A DNA stretch of 64,000 nt from Chitinophaga filiformis (GTDB lineage: Bacteria > Bacteroidota > Bacteroidia > Chitinophagales > Chitinophagaceae). The position numbers and the translations under genes are program-made. Position 1 is the stretch's first letter; every line of letters begins with the position of its first letter. Of the stretch, positions 42,455 through 51,835 are shown in pieces. Under the pieces are notes generated by a model. The model had not been told where the DNA came from. It worked only from the letters and a program-made list of their open reading frames with translations, and searched no databases. The stretch lies in NCBI RefSeq assembly GCF_021646545.1, contig NZ_JAKIRP010000001.1, positions 1,116,001 through 1,180,000 of the forward strand, given 5' to 3'.

Positions 42455-42603
42455 AATAGAAAAACGAGAGAACTCGGAGAGAATAAGCAGAGAAGACGCA
42501 ACGAACAAGCATCGAACAAGCAAGGGTATGGAAAAAAGGCTTTTTTAATAGTATTTTAACCCTGCATTCTCATAAATCATCCGCCGCAATTCTTAATTCT
42601 CCC

Positions 42604-42611
42604 TAGCTTTG
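42604..42611 (+). promoter_or_regulatory. -7 promoter element for the GT4-family gene
   Basis: TAGCTTTG lies 26 bases ahead of the ATG at 42637 and follows a terminator, so a new transcript probably starts here. Confidence 0.45.
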
Positions 42612-42636
42612 CACCTGCAGAATAAGCAGCCAAACT

Positions 42637-43731
42637 ATGCGTATAGGAGTGAATGCCTCCTGTGTATTGCAGGATACGCCTGCGGATACAGGTAATATCG
42701 TCAGGGATCTACTGTCAGGGATAAGCCGGTCGCACCCGGAACACCATTTCATTTTCTTTTTTGATCAGACGCCGCCGGCAAACTTACAGTGGCCGGAAAA
42801 TGTAAGCACAGTGGTGGTGCCAGCCAGGGGACATCGAAACTGGCAGCAGTACCTGTGGTTGGAATGGAAGCTGGTCAGCGCCATTAAAAAGCAGCAGCTG
42901 GATCTTTTCCTGGGAATGGACGGGCAAATACCTTTACGCAGTAAGGTGCCTGCTCACCTGGTGATCAGCGATACGGGCTTTCTGCATGGCGTAGCAGGCA
43001 TTCCTGCCTCCAGGCAGCGCTTTCTGAAAAAGAACCTGGCCAGGTATATCGCCCACGCAAAAAAGGTGATTGTGCTGTCGCATACATTGGAGCAGGACGT
43101 ATTGCAGCAAGCACCTGATGCTGCCGCCAAACTACGTGTATTGCTACCTGCTGTAGACAGCAGTTATCGGTCTTTAGAATGGGAGGACAGGGAAGAAGTG
43201 AAGAGCACTTATGCCGGCAGGGTGGAATACTTCGTGGCAGTAGGCAGTATTCATCCAAAAAATAACCTGATGCCTCTGCTCAAGGCATTTTCTGCATTGA
43301 AACGTAGGTTGCATTCCAATATGAAACTGCTGCTGGTCGGCTCGGAAACAGCTGCCGGTGCGGAAATTATAGGTTCTTTACCATCGTATAAATACCGAAA
43401 TGATGTTGTGCTGATACCTGATGCCGACCAGGCAACGCTGGGGGCCATAGTAGCGGGGGCTTATGCGCTGGTGTATACCACCCGCTTTGCAGGAGTGGCT
43501 ATGCCGGTATATGCGGCCATGCAGTGCGCTGTACCTGTCATTGCCCTGGAAGGCGCTGCAGCAAGAGAAGCGGGAGGAGACGCTGTATTGTACGCTGATC
43601 CGGAAAACCTGGAAGATCTGGCAGACAAAATGTGCCTGCTATATAAAGATGAGGAGCTGAGAAGCCGCTTGCTGGGCAAGATAAATAAAGCCGGCCGGAC
43701 GGAGGCGTTTGACGCACTGATTATAGATTAG
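42637..43731 (+). CDS. Glycosyltransferase family 4 (GT1 domain)
   Basis: This 364-residue retaining glycosyltransferase has the GT-B fold. The N-terminal domain has MRIGVNASCV and DTGNIVRDLLSGI. The C-terminal domain has the FVAVGSIHPKNNLMPLLKAF sugar-nucleotide binding strand and the VYTTRFAGVAMPVYAAMQCA motif, where the usual E-x7-E appears altered. Donor and acceptor are unknown. gldC follows after 51 bases. Confidence 0.85.
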   Translation: MRIGVNASCVLQDTPADTGNIVRDLLSGISRSHPEHHFIFFFDQTPPANLQWPENVSTVVVPARGHRNWQQYLWLEWKLVSAIKKQQLDLFLGMDGQIPLRSKVPAHLVISDTGFLHGVAGIPASRQRFLKKNLARYIAHAKKVIVLSHTLEQDVLQQAPDAAAKLRVLLPAVDSSYRSLEWEDREEVKSTYAGRVEYFVAVGSIHPKNNLMPLLKAFSALKRRLHSNMKLLLVGSETAAGAEIIGSLPSYKYRNDVVLIPDADQATLGAIVAGAYALVYTTRFAGVAMPVYAAMQCAVPVIALEGAAAREAGGDAVLYADPENLEDLADKMCLLYKDEELRSRLLGKINKAGRTEAFDALIID

Positions 43732-43742
43732 CCAATTAATAC

Positions 43743-43750
43743 TAAATTTG
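43743..43750 (+). promoter_or_regulatory. -7 promoter element for gldC
   Basis: TAAATTTG lies between the GT4-family gene and the gldC ATG at 43782, at a plausible leader distance of about 30 bases. Confidence 0.4.
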
Positions 43751-43781
43751 CGGTTCTTAAAATTTGGGAACAAACAATATC

Positions 43782-44129
43782 ATGGGAAAGACATCTACCA
43801 TACAAATTCAGGTGGGACTGGATGATGACAGAATACCTGAGAAGATAGAATGGAGGGCAACTGACAGCTCTGAATCAGATCGTTTCCAGCAGGCAAAGGC
43901 CATGCTGATCGCCTTTTGGGATGGCGGTGATAAAACCGCCCTGCGTATAGACTTATGGACGAAACAAATGATGGTGGATGAAATGGCCGATTTCTTTTTC
44001 CAGACATTAATGACCATGGCTGATACCTATCAGCGTGCTACGCCATATAAGGACCAGGCGGATGATCTCCGTGCTTTTGCGAAGGATTTCTACAAGAAAT
44101 TCGAAGAGAAGCAGAAACAGGAACAATAA
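43782..44129 (+). CDS. gldC: Gliding motility protein GldC
   Basis: GldC is a small protein needed for efficient gliding in flavobacteria; its biochemical role is not established. The 115-residue protein matches the family along its length: STIQIQVGLDDDRIPEKIEW, KAMLIAFWDGGDKTALRIDL and MMVDEMADFFFQTLMTMADT. The ATG at 43782 is used rather than an in-frame TTG six codons upstream. It is followed by yqeY after 24 bases; other gld genes are not in the window. Confidence 0.9.
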   Translation: MGKTSTIQIQVGLDDDRIPEKIEWRATDSSESDRFQQAKAMLIAFWDGGDKTALRIDLWTKQMMVDEMADFFFQTLMTMADTYQRATPYKDQADDLRAFAKDFYKKFEEKQKQEQ

Positions 44130-44153
44130 GCCATAACCTTAAAACATCCACAT

Positions 44154-44606
44154 ATGTCATTAGAATTAAATGTTAACGCCGCGATCAAGGCAGCAATGCT
44201 GGCAAAAAATGAACCTGAACTGCGTGCCCTGCGCGCAATAAAGGCAGCTGTATTGCTGGCCAAAACAGCAGAAGGTGGTGGAGCAGAACTGACTGGAGAC
44301 GATGAAATAAAACTCCTGCAGAAGCTGGCAAAACAAAGGAAGGACTCCCTGGAGATATTCCGTCAGCAAAACCGTGAAGACCTCGCCGTAAAAGAAGAAG
44401 AGGAACTGGTGGTAATTGAAAAATACCTGCCAAAACAGATGGATGAGGCAGAACTGAGAGCTGCTATTACTGAGATCATTGCTGCAACAGGCGCCAGTTC
44501 ACCTGCCGATATGGGCAAAGTGATGGGTGTAGCCACCAAACAACTGGCCGGCAAGGCCGATGGTAAGGCTATTTCCGGACTGGTGAAAGAACTGTTGGCT
44601 AAATAA
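44154..44606 (+). CDS. yqeY: GatB/YqeY domain protein
   Basis: This 150-residue protein is built almost entirely of the YqeY domain, which shares its fold with the tail of the GatB subunit of the Glu-tRNA amidotransferase. Typical parts are LRAIKAAVLLAKTAEG, EEEELVVIEKYLPKQMDEAE and ADMGKVMGVATKQLAGKADG. A tRNA-related role is assumed for the family but not proven. It sits between gldC and cvpA. Confidence 0.92.
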   Translation: MSLELNVNAAIKAAMLAKNEPELRALRAIKAAVLLAKTAEGGGAELTGDDEIKLLQKLAKQRKDSLEIFRQQNREDLAVKEEEELVVIEKYLPKQMDEAELRAAITEIIAATGASSPADMGKVMGVATKQLAGKADGKAISGLVKELLAK

Positions 44607-44681
44607 ACATGTGTACCGGATGACTGACCAGATCCTTCATCTGCCGGTTATCCGGTATCTCCCTTTTATCCTATTGAAATC

Positions 44682-45224
44682 ATGGGCATAGATATAGTTT
44701 TCGCCATCCTGATAGTATTAGCTATATATAAAGGATACAGCCGGGGGCTTATCGTAGCCGTTTTCTCCTTTATTGCAGTCACCCTGGGACTCGCAGCCGC
44801 GTTAAAACTATCCACAGTGACTGCCCTGTATGCACAGGAGCATTGGGGGATTCATACCCGTTGGTTACCAGTACTAAGCTTTATTGCGCTTTTTGTCGGA
44901 GTGGTGTTTGCCGTCAGGTTCGGGGCTACCCTTATCCAGAAGATGGTGGAAGCAGCAATGCTGGGATGGTTAAACAAATTAGGTGGAATTATATTATATA
45001 GTGCTATCTTTATCATTGTATACAGCATCCTTTTATGGATTGCTAATCAACTGTACTGGTTAAGCCCGGAACTCAAGATGCAGTCGGTAGTCTATCCCTA
45101 CATAGAACATCTGGGGCCGGTAGTTATGAATTTGTGGGGCAAAATTGTTCCTGTTTTTAAGGATATGTTCGAAAATCTACAGTCATTTTTTGACAACGCA
45201 GCGAAAGAAATACAATCTACTTAG
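44682..45224 (+). CDS. cvpA: CvpA family membrane protein
   Basis: This 180-residue inner-membrane protein has four hydrophobic segments (about 3-22, 28-46, 64-84, 100-125) and the family's GIDIVFAILIVLAIYKGYSR start and GLAAALKLS segment. In E. coli CvpA is needed for colicin V production and affects envelope stress tolerance. The C-terminal 40 residues are soluble and probably cytoplasmic or amphipathic. Confidence 0.88.
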   Translation: MGIDIVFAILIVLAIYKGYSRGLIVAVFSFIAVTLGLAAALKLSTVTALYAQEHWGIHTRWLPVLSFIALFVGVVFAVRFGATLIQKMVEAAMLGWLNKLGGIILYSAIFIIVYSILLWIANQLYWLSPELKMQSVVYPYIEHLGPVVMNLWGKIVPVFKDMFENLQSFFDNAAKEIQST

Positions 45225-45295
45225 CTCGCTTCAAAGATTATTTGAATTAATAAAAAGAATTATTTTAGCGCAAAATTGACTTTCAAGCTTTGGCA

Positions 45296-46057
45296 ATGGT
45301 TTACGAAATTAAAACACAGGGAAAGTTTAAATTTATTGAGGAAGGAGAGGGGGAGCCATTAGTACTGTTGCATGGGCTGTTCGGTGCGATGAGCAACTTC
45401 GGTGGTTTGATTGATCATTTCCGCCACTATAACAAAGTGGTGGTTCCACTTTTACCTCTGTTTGATCTGAATATACTGGATACGTCTGTAGCAGGGTTGG
45501 CAAAATACGTACACAAGTTTATCGAAACGATGGGATACTCCAATGTGCACATCCTGGGTAACTCCCTGGGAGGACACGTAGGACTCGTATACCTGCTGAA
45601 ACATCCGGAAGCGCCTGTTAAATCATTGATACTCACAGGTAGTTCGGGCTTGTTTGAGAATGGAATGGGAGAAACTTATCCTAAGCGTGGAGATTACGAA
45701 TACATCCGTAAGAAAACAGAACTTACTTTCTATGATCCGGCAATGGCTACCAAAGAACTGGTAGACGAAGTGTTTGATATCACTACTAACCGCCTTAAGG
45801 TGATCAAGATCATCACCCTGGCAAAATCCGCAATCCGCCATAACCTCGGCGAAGAACTGCGTGAGATCAAGCTACCTACATTGCTTGTCTGGGGACTGAA
45901 TGATACTGTTACGCCGCCAATGGTAGGCGAAGAGTTTAAAAAGCTCATTCCTAACTCAGAACTGCATTTCATCGACAAATGTGGCCACGCACCAATGATG
46001 GAGCGGCCGGAAGAATTTAACAAGATCCTGCATCCTTTTCTTGACAAGTTGAAATAA
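45296..46057 (+). CDS. Alpha/beta hydrolase
   Basis: This 253-residue protein has the oxyanion motif LLHGLFGAMSNF (about 25-36), the nucleophile elbow LGNSLGGHVG (Ser in GNSLGG), and the catalytic Asp and His in WGLNDTVTPP and DKCGHAPMMERPEEF. It resembles MhpC/BioH-like hydrolases; the substrate is unknown. The ATG at 45296 is chosen over a TTG two codons upstream. A terminator lies at 46112. Confidence 0.87.
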   Translation: MVYEIKTQGKFKFIEEGEGEPLVLLHGLFGAMSNFGGLIDHFRHYNKVVVPLLPLFDLNILDTSVAGLAKYVHKFIETMGYSNVHILGNSLGGHVGLVYLLKHPEAPVKSLILTGSSGLFENGMGETYPKRGDYEYIRKKTELTFYDPAMATKELVDEVFDITTNRLKVIKIITLAKSAIRHNLGEELREIKLPTLLVWGLNDTVTPPMVGEEFKKLIPNSELHFIDKCGHAPMMERPEEFNKILHPFLDKLK

Positions 46058-46111
46058 GAATAAAAGGCCGGACAACTGTAATACTAAACCTTCGCGAATA
46101 AAGATTTTGGA

Positions 46112-46150
46112 GAGGCTGTTTCTGTAATGGAGACAGCCTCTTTTCTCTTT
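46112..46150 (+). terminator. Terminator after the alpha/beta hydrolase gene
   Basis: GAGGCTGT (46112-46119) pairs with ACAGCCTC (46133-46140) and is followed by TTTTCTCTTT. Confidence 0.75.
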
Positions 46151-46304
46151 GAGGTAAAAAGATTCCGGGTCTCTCATGTAACAAACCATAATAAACCGGC
46201 GTTTCGTATATATAAACAGTGTACCCGCTTATCATAAATCTTTCGCGTAAAGGCACTGTTCGCGATTCTTTTCTTATTATTGTATCATAATAGCGCAATA
46301 CACA

Positions 46305-46967
46305 ATGCTGGCAAGAGATCTAATATCAACGGTTGTTCCTATTCTGCATCCACTGGATCCGGGATCTAGGGCGCTGCGCCTGATGAATGAATATCATCTT
46401 ACGCAACTGCCGCTGGTATTGGAAAACAAGTACCTGGCACTGGTAGAGGAAGATGATATTCTGGACCTGGAAGACGCAGAAATTGCGCTGGAGAACATGG
46501 AATACAACGGCCCTAAACCGGCTATTGCAGAGAATGCGCATTTCTTCGAAGCTATACGTCTCTTCCATGAAATGAAACTTACCGTACTGCCTGTTATCAG
46601 CTATGAGAAAGAATATCTCGGCGTTCTTACCAAAGACAGCTTGCTGGCAGCCCTGGCACAATACAACGGTGTGAAGGAACATGGAGGTATTCTGGTGCTG
46701 GACCTCGATCCGCGTGATTACAGTCTCAGTGAGATTGCCCGTATCGCAGAATCAAACGATGTAACACTGCTGAGCGTGAACACCATCACCAATCCGGTGT
46801 CTGGCAGATTCGAAGTGCTGCTGAAGACGAACCGGCAGGAATTGCAGGGATTGGTGGCTACTTTTGAACGTTTCAGTTATATTATTAAATATACCATTAC
46901 TGAAGAGCAGGAAGAAGATCTGCTGAAAAAGAACTATGACCTGTTGATGAATTATATCAGTATGTAA
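46305..46967 (+). CDS. CBS-domain protein
   Basis: This 220-residue soluble protein has two CBS repeats (about 1-60 and 65-125) followed by an ACT-like or regulatory segment (about 130-215; SLSEIARIAESNDVTLLSVN). CBS pairs usually bind adenine nucleotides. The function is unknown; in Bacteroidota this protein type is often encoded just before nadK, as it nearly is here. A terminator and then the REP-like cluster follow. Confidence 0.85.
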   Translation: MLARDLISTVVPILHPLDPGSRALRLMNEYHLTQLPLVLENKYLALVEEDDILDLEDAEIALENMEYNGPKPAIAENAHFFEAIRLFHEMKLTVLPVISYEKEYLGVLTKDSLLAALAQYNGVKEHGGILVLDLDPRDYSLSEIARIAESNDVTLLSVNTITNPVSGRFEVLLKTNRQELQGLVATFERFSYIIKYTITEEQEEDLLKKNYDLLMNYISM

Positions 46968-46986
46968 GAATTGACCAGGTTAGATG

Positions 46987-47019
46987 AAAAAGCGAAACAC
47001 ATCATGTGTTTCGCTTTTT
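46987..47019. terminator. Terminator after the CBS-domain gene
   Basis: A perfect 15-bp stem (46987-47001 with 47005-47019) with A5 and T5 at the outer ends encloses a 3-base loop. Confidence 0.9.
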
Positions 47020-47040
47020 TGCTTTTGGGAAACGCATGGG

Positions 47041-47420
47041 TTTAAACACCGGGTATATAAACGGGTAATAAACCCGGACATAAAACGCATAAATGCCAGG
47101 GGCGTCATGTAGGCATCCCGGGGATATCATTTGATACTAGGGGGAAACCCCATTTAATACCCGGGGTTGAAACCCCACGATACAAACGCCCCCGGGGTTG
47201 AAAACCCCGCGCTACAAACACTGGGACTCCTGACGGAGTCCTAGTGCGTTTTGTTAATGGCATTTGTTATAAACGCAGGACATGATAGGTATAAATGCCA
47301 GGGGGCATGGGTACCCGGGGAACATTATTCAACGCCGTGGGTTGAAACCCGCGCTACAAACGCCTGGACTCTGATGGCGCCCTATTGTGCTTGTTATCGT
47401 ATTCGTTGTAAACACCGAGT
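47041..47420. repeat. Cluster of REP-like palindromic units, copies C
   Basis: Cores GGGTTGAAACCC or GGGTTGAAAACCC with (A/G)CG(A/C)TACAAACRC follow at 47163, 47194 and 47339. A perfect hairpin GGACTCC-TGAC-GGAGTCC is at 47224-47241. TAAATGCCAGGGG words appear at about 47090 and 47292, and a related GCCAGGGGCGT occurs at about 86-96. Units resemble copies A and B. Confidence 0.75.
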
Positions 47421-47505
47421 CCCTGGCTTCGATCTTAATTTTGATCTATCACATATTACCACTACATTGACTCCCCGTAACCGACAACTGTTTCTGCTGT
47501 TCTCA

Positions 47506-48924
47506 ATGAAGTTTATCCGATATTGTTTAATATTCGCCGTCGTCTGTCTCACCACAACGCTCTCCTCCATGGGGCAGGAGCCTGTAACAATTACAAAATC
47601 GCTGGACAGTGCTTACCTGGTCATTCGCCAGGTGACGGTACAGGGAAACAAGAGAACGCGTACAAATGTGATCCTGCGTGAACTCGGACTGGCTCCCGGA
47701 GATACCATCCGTCTACGGAGCTTGTCGACGGAACTGGAAGCCCGAAGGAAACAGCTGATAAATACTTCGCTCTTCCTGAATGTCAGTGTAAATGTGATGA
47801 ACTGGCAGGCTGATTATGCAGATATCGTGATCACGGTGTCGGAAAGATGGTATACTTTTCCTATTCCCATATTCAGACTGGCAGACAGGAATTTCAACCA
47901 GTGGTGGGTGGAACAGCGGCGTAGCCTAAACAGGGTGAACCTGGGTGTCCGTTTGTTCCAGGACAACCTGACCGGTCGTAACGATGAGGTCCGGGCTGAA
48001 TTCCAGCTTGGATATACCCAAAGGGTGGCGCTGAACTATGATCTGCCCTATATTGACAAGGCCTTCAGGCATGGCGTGGGCTTAATCTTCTCCTATAGCC
48101 GTAATCGTGAAATCAATGACAGCACGGCAGATAATAAACAACACTTTTTCAGGCAGGACAAATTCCTGCGACAGGTCTATACCGCCGGATTAAGCTACAG
48201 TTACCGGAAAGCGATCAATACCCGGCACCAGGTATTCCTGACCTTCAATGCTGAAAAGGTAGGCGATTCCGTTGCCATCCACAATCCGGCTTACCTGGGG
48301 CATGGACGTACGGAAGTAAGGTATCTTAACCTGATGTACAGATTGAGCTATACAAAAGCCGACAGCTGGACATATCCAACAAAAGGAGTGCTGTTACAGG
48401 CGGAAGCAGAGAAGATGGGCATTGGTCCGCTGAATGATATAGATCACGTGAGACTGCGGTTAAGAATAGCGCGTTACTGGCATCTTTTTTATAAAACATA
48501 TGGCTCAGTGGGCCTGCGCACGCAGGCGAAGCTGCCTGCAGATCAGCCTTACCTGGACCAGAAGGCAATGGGATACCAGGAGGATTATCTCCGGGGATTG
48601 GAATATTTCGTGGTAGATGGTACCAGCTTCTTTATTGTGAGGTCTACAATGAAAAGGGAGGTCATGAATTTCAAGGTACATGTGCCACTGGCCCCGGCGA
48701 AATTCAGTTCTGTACCTTTCCGTGTGATGCTGAAAGTGTATACGGATGCCGGTTATTCCTACAGCAGGCAGTATGGACATGGCATGCTGAACAACCGTTT
48801 TTTGTATACAGGAGGACTGGGGATGGATATTGTTTCTTTTTATGATTCCTGTTTGCGTGTCGAGTACAGTATAAACCAGTTAGGGCAAAAAGGGCTATTT
48901 TTACACACTAAACTGGACATGTAA
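47506..48924 (+). CDS. BamA/TamA-like outer-membrane protein with one POTRA domain
   Basis: This 472-residue protein has a signal peptide (about 1-24). A single POTRA-like domain follows (about 35-115; VIRQVTVQGNKRTRTNVILRE), and then a 16-strand Omp85-type barrel to the C-terminus. BamA itself is encoded at 51.8 kb, so this is a second, smaller Omp85 protein, perhaps for lipid or lipoprotein handling (unknown). The ATG at 47506 is preferred because it begins a signal peptide; the upstream in-frame ATG lies inside REP-like repeats. nadK follows after 36 bases. Confidence 0.85.
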   Translation: MKFIRYCLIFAVVCLTTTLSSMGQEPVTITKSLDSAYLVIRQVTVQGNKRTRTNVILRELGLAPGDTIRLRSLSTELEARRKQLINTSLFLNVSVNVMNWQADYADIVITVSERWYTFPIPIFRLADRNFNQWWVEQRRSLNRVNLGVRLFQDNLTGRNDEVRAEFQLGYTQRVALNYDLPYIDKAFRHGVGLIFSYSRNREINDSTADNKQHFFRQDKFLRQVYTAGLSYSYRKAINTRHQVFLTFNAEKVGDSVAIHNPAYLGHGRTEVRYLNLMYRLSYTKADSWTYPTKGVLLQAEAEKMGIGPLNDIDHVRLRLRIARYWHLFYKTYGSVGLRTQAKLPADQPYLDQKAMGYQEDYLRGLEYFVVDGTSFFIVRSTMKREVMNFKVHVPLAPAKFSSVPFRVMLKVYTDAGYSYSRQYGHGMLNNRFLYTGGLGMDIVSFYDSCLRVEYSINQLGQKGLFLHTKLDM

Positions 48925-48960
48925 TAGCTGCAGCTACCTGCAGCGCTATTAAGAACGATT

Positions 48961-49848
48961 ATGCAAATTGCTATTTACAGCCGAGGATTTGTACCTGAAG
49001 ACCTGCCTATCATTCAGTTGTTGCTGGATGAATTAGCACGGGAGGAAATGGAGCCGGTCATTTATCAACCTTTCTGCGAAGCGCTGCAACCCCATATCCG
49101 GTACAGCAAATCACCCGCTACATTTTGCTGTGCAGAAGATCTGCACGGTCGGGCAGATATTCTTGTAAGTCTGGGAGGTGATGGTACCCTGCTGGACACC
49201 GTATGTTATGTCAGGGATACGAATGTACCGGTACTGGGTATCAATTTCGGACGACTGGGGTTCCTGGCGAGCATTGGCAAGGATGCGATCAATGCTGCGG
49301 TGCAGGCCTTAAAGGAACGCACCTATGTGGTAGATAAACGCGCTTTGTTGCATCTGGACTCGAATGTCGGGCTTTTCGGGGACGTGCCTTATGCCCTCAA
49401 TGACTTCACCATTCACAAGAAGGATACCTCCAACATGGTGAAGATCCATACTTACCTGAATGGCGAATTCCTGAACACTTACTGGGCTGACGGTCTGATA
49501 GTAGCTACTCCTACCGGCTCTACCGGGTATTCCCTCAGTTGCGGCGGACCGGTGGTATTTCCAGACGCCGGCAGTTTTGTGATCACACCCGTAGCACCCC
49601 ACAACCTCAATGTAAGACCTATCATAGTGCCTGATAATCATGTGATTTCGTTTGAAGTGGAAGGCCGGAGCGACCAATTCCTCTGTACGCTGGACTCCAG
49701 GATGGAGACCATTGACAATACCGTTCAACTGGCAATTAAGAAAGAAGAGTTCAAAATCAGCCTCTTACGTCTTGACGACAGCAATTTCCTGCATACCTTG
49801 CGGAACAAGTTACTATGGGGCATTGACACGAGGAACAGATTAAAATAA
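48961..49848 (+). CDS. nadK: NAD kinase
   Basis: NAD kinase phosphorylates NAD+ to NADP+ in the cytoplasm. The 295-residue protein has LVSLGGDGTLLD with GGDGT at 72-76, LGINFGRLGFLA, and the conserved ATPTGSTGYSLSCGGP segment. The length fits. It begins the conserved envelope-linked gene order nadK, DUF6089, uppS, bamA, ompH, ompH. Confidence 0.94.
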   Translation: MQIAIYSRGFVPEDLPIIQLLLDELAREEMEPVIYQPFCEALQPHIRYSKSPATFCCAEDLHGRADILVSLGGDGTLLDTVCYVRDTNVPVLGINFGRLGFLASIGKDAINAAVQALKERTYVVDKRALLHLDSNVGLFGDVPYALNDFTIHKKDTSNMVKIHTYLNGEFLNTYWADGLIVATPTGSTGYSLSCGGPVVFPDAGSFVITPVAPHNLNVRPIIVPDNHVISFEVEGRSDQFLCTLDSRMETIDNTVQLAIKKEEFKISLLRLDDSNFLHTLRNKLLWGIDTRNRLK

Positions 49849-49976
49849 ACAATCTGTTCAGTTTATTGTTAATTAGCACATTAAGTTTTTTCATTACATT
49901 TGTTTGATTTATTTAATACCAAAAGCAGGGATAATCGCGTTTAAGGAATTATCGTCGCGTTAAGCAGTACCGATCT

Positions 49977-50843
49977 ATGGGCAAACCTTACTTTTTCTTC
50001 AAGTGTTTCTTAAAGTCCGGCCTCGTAGCAGTGATATCCCTGTTCCTGACGCCCGCCTTTGCGCAGAATGAGCTGACATATACCGGGGAACTGGGTTTTT
50101 CAGTAGGCGCGGCTCATTATTTCGGCGATCTCAATACCAGAGGCGCCCTTAATGCTCCGAAGCCTTCCATTGGCATCTATTACCGGAAGTACATGAATGA
50201 CTATGTGGGCGTGAGGGTCCATGGTCGTTTCATGCAACTGGGGTATTCTGATATTTACAATAACAATGACTTTCAGCGCAGGAGGAACCTGAGTTTCAAT
50301 ACTAACCTGTTTGAGCTGGGAGTGCAGGGTGATTTCAACTTCTTCCGGTTTGAACCGGGCTCTCAATATTACCGTTTTACCCCTTATTTTACCGGCGGAG
50401 GGTCTCTCTTCTACTTTAACCCTTACGCTTATCTGAACGGCCAGAAATACCGTTTGCAACCACTTCGTACAGAAGGGCAGGGAAGTGCTATGTATCCGGA
50501 GAGAAAGCCTTACAGCCTGACTTCCTTTGCATTTACGCTGGGAGGTGGTTTTAAGTACAATCTGTCCCGCAAGGTGAACCTGGGGCTGGAGGTCCTGTAC
50601 CGCTTTGCCCAGACAGACTACCTGGATGATGTGAGCACCACCTATGCTGGTTCTGCCGTCTTTCCGCCTGATGCTCAGGGACATAGTACAGTGGCTTACC
50701 TCTTGCAGGATCGTTCTTATGCTACCGGCGACCGTATCGGGGTAGCCGGCAGGCAGCGGGGAAACAGCCGTGATAAGGACCAGTTTGTTACCGCCGAGTT
50801 AACTATCGCTATTTTATTTACCTCTTACAGATGTAAATTCTAG
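49977..50843 (+). CDS. DUF6089 outer-membrane beta-barrel protein
   Basis: This 288-residue exported protein has a signal peptide ending near AFAQ (about 29) and repeated amphipathic strands consistent with a small barrel (ELGFSVGAAHYFGDLN, SIGIYYRKYMNDYVGVRVHG). It matches the DUF6089 family usually found between nadK and uppS in Bacteroidota; the function is unknown. A -7 element (TACATTTG) is at 49895-49902. Confidence 0.85.
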   Translation: MGKPYFFFKCFLKSGLVAVISLFLTPAFAQNELTYTGELGFSVGAAHYFGDLNTRGALNAPKPSIGIYYRKYMNDYVGVRVHGRFMQLGYSDIYNNNDFQRRRNLSFNTNLFELGVQGDFNFFRFEPGSQYYRFTPYFTGGGSLFYFNPYAYLNGQKYRLQPLRTEGQGSAMYPERKPYSLTSFAFTLGGGFKYNLSRKVNLGLEVLYRFAQTDYLDDVSTTYAGSAVFPPDAQGHSTVAYLLQDRSYATGDRIGVAGRQRGNSRDKDQFVTAELTIAILFTSYRCKF

Positions 50844-50986
50844 TTTCGCAGTCATGGACCGCCTGTTTGCAGTGCAATAAGGGCAATTTGCCTATTTTGT
50901 GAAATTTCTATAACAGGTTTTTAGCGTCAAACTGCGATCAGTAAAGGATTTCGCTGTTAAAACTACGTTAAAACCCCCCATCGCCC

Positions 50987-51016
50987 TTTGCCGGGAAAGG
51001 CATAATTCTATTTTTG
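50987..51016 (+). promoter_or_regulatory. Promoter of the uppS-bamA operon
   Basis: TTTG (50987-50990) and TATTTTTG (51009-51016) are separated by 18 bases, a good match to the Bacteroidota promoter. A second -7 element, TATCTTTG (51017-51024), overlaps the expected start region and may be an alternative. Confidence 0.55.
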
Positions 51017-51073
51017 TATCTTTGCAAACTTTACTAAAAATCTGTATCGATATATAATCCGCCGGAGATACTC

Positions 51074-51835
51074 ATGAGTTTGAAGGATAAATTAGACTTG
51101 CAACGGTTACCACGACATATTGCCATCATTATGGATGGAAATGGCCGGTGGGCGAAAGAGCGTGGCCAGGACAGACTTTTCGGACACCATGAGGGCGTCG
51201 AGAGTGTCCGTAATATTACTGAGGCCTGTGCTGAATTAGGTATCGGGTATCTTACCTTGTATGCTTTTTCTACAGAGAACTGGGACCGACCCGTTTACGA
51301 AGTGAACGGGATCATGGAATTACTCGTAAATACCATTCGCAGTGAGGTAGCTACACTCATGAAGAATAATATCAGGCTGCATGTGATCGGGGACATGAAC
51401 ATGCTGCCGGGCAACTGTAAAACGGAAATGGAGGAGGCAATGACCATGACAGCCCGGAATACCGGGTTGAATCTTGTCATGGCCCTCAGTTACAGTGCCC
51501 GCTGGGAAATAGTGAATGCCGCAAAGAATATTGCCCAGGATGTAAAAGACGGCAAACTTGCACCGGAGGCGGTAACCCCAGAAATGTGGCAGCAATATCT
51601 GTGTACTGCCGCACTGCCTGACCCGGAACTAATGATCAGGACCAGTGGAGAATGCAGGATCAGTAACTTCTTATTATATCAGCTGGCCTATGCGGAACTC
51701 TATTTTACGGACACACGCTGGCCGGATTTCCGCAAAGAACATCTTTACGAAGCCATCCTAAATTATCAGAACAGAGAAAGGCGCTTTGGCAAAACAAGCG
51801 AACAAATACAGCAGAATGAAGAAATTATTTCCTAA
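51074..51835 (+). CDS. uppS: Isoprenyl transferase (undecaprenyl diphosphate synthase)
   Basis: UppS makes the C55 lipid carrier for peptidoglycan and glycan synthesis by adding isoprene units to farnesyl diphosphate. The 253-residue protein shows the catalytic IMDGNGRWA with Asp21, LTLYAFSTENWDRP, and the C-terminal MIRTSGECRISNFLLYQLAYAE. bamA starts before its stop codon, with 20 bases overlap, so the two are coupled. Confidence 0.95.
   Translation: MSLKDKLDLQRLPRHIAIIMDGNGRWAKERGQDRLFGHHEGVESVRNITEACAELGIGYLTLYAFSTENWDRPVYEVNGIMELLVNTIRSEVATLMKNNIRLHVIGDMNMLPGNCKTEMEEAMTMTARNTGLNLVMALSYSARWEIVNAAKNIAQDVKDGKLAPEAVTPEMWQQYLCTAALPDPELMIRTSGECRISNFLLYQLAYAELYFTDTRWPDFRKEHLYEAILNYQNRERRFGKTSEQIQQNEEIIS

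Larger units (their letters stand above)
46968..47505. other. 0.5 kb intergenic region with a cluster of REP-like elements
   Basis: After the terminator the region is filled by REP-like units up to about 47420. A plausible leader of about 85 bases for the BamA-like gene follows. A reading frame crosses the repeats in phase with that gene but is not considered coding. Confidence 0.7.

Noticed and set aside
47251..47505. N-terminal extension of the BamA-like protein
   Set aside because: These codons fall in REP-like repeats; the ATG at 47506 begins a normal signal peptide.
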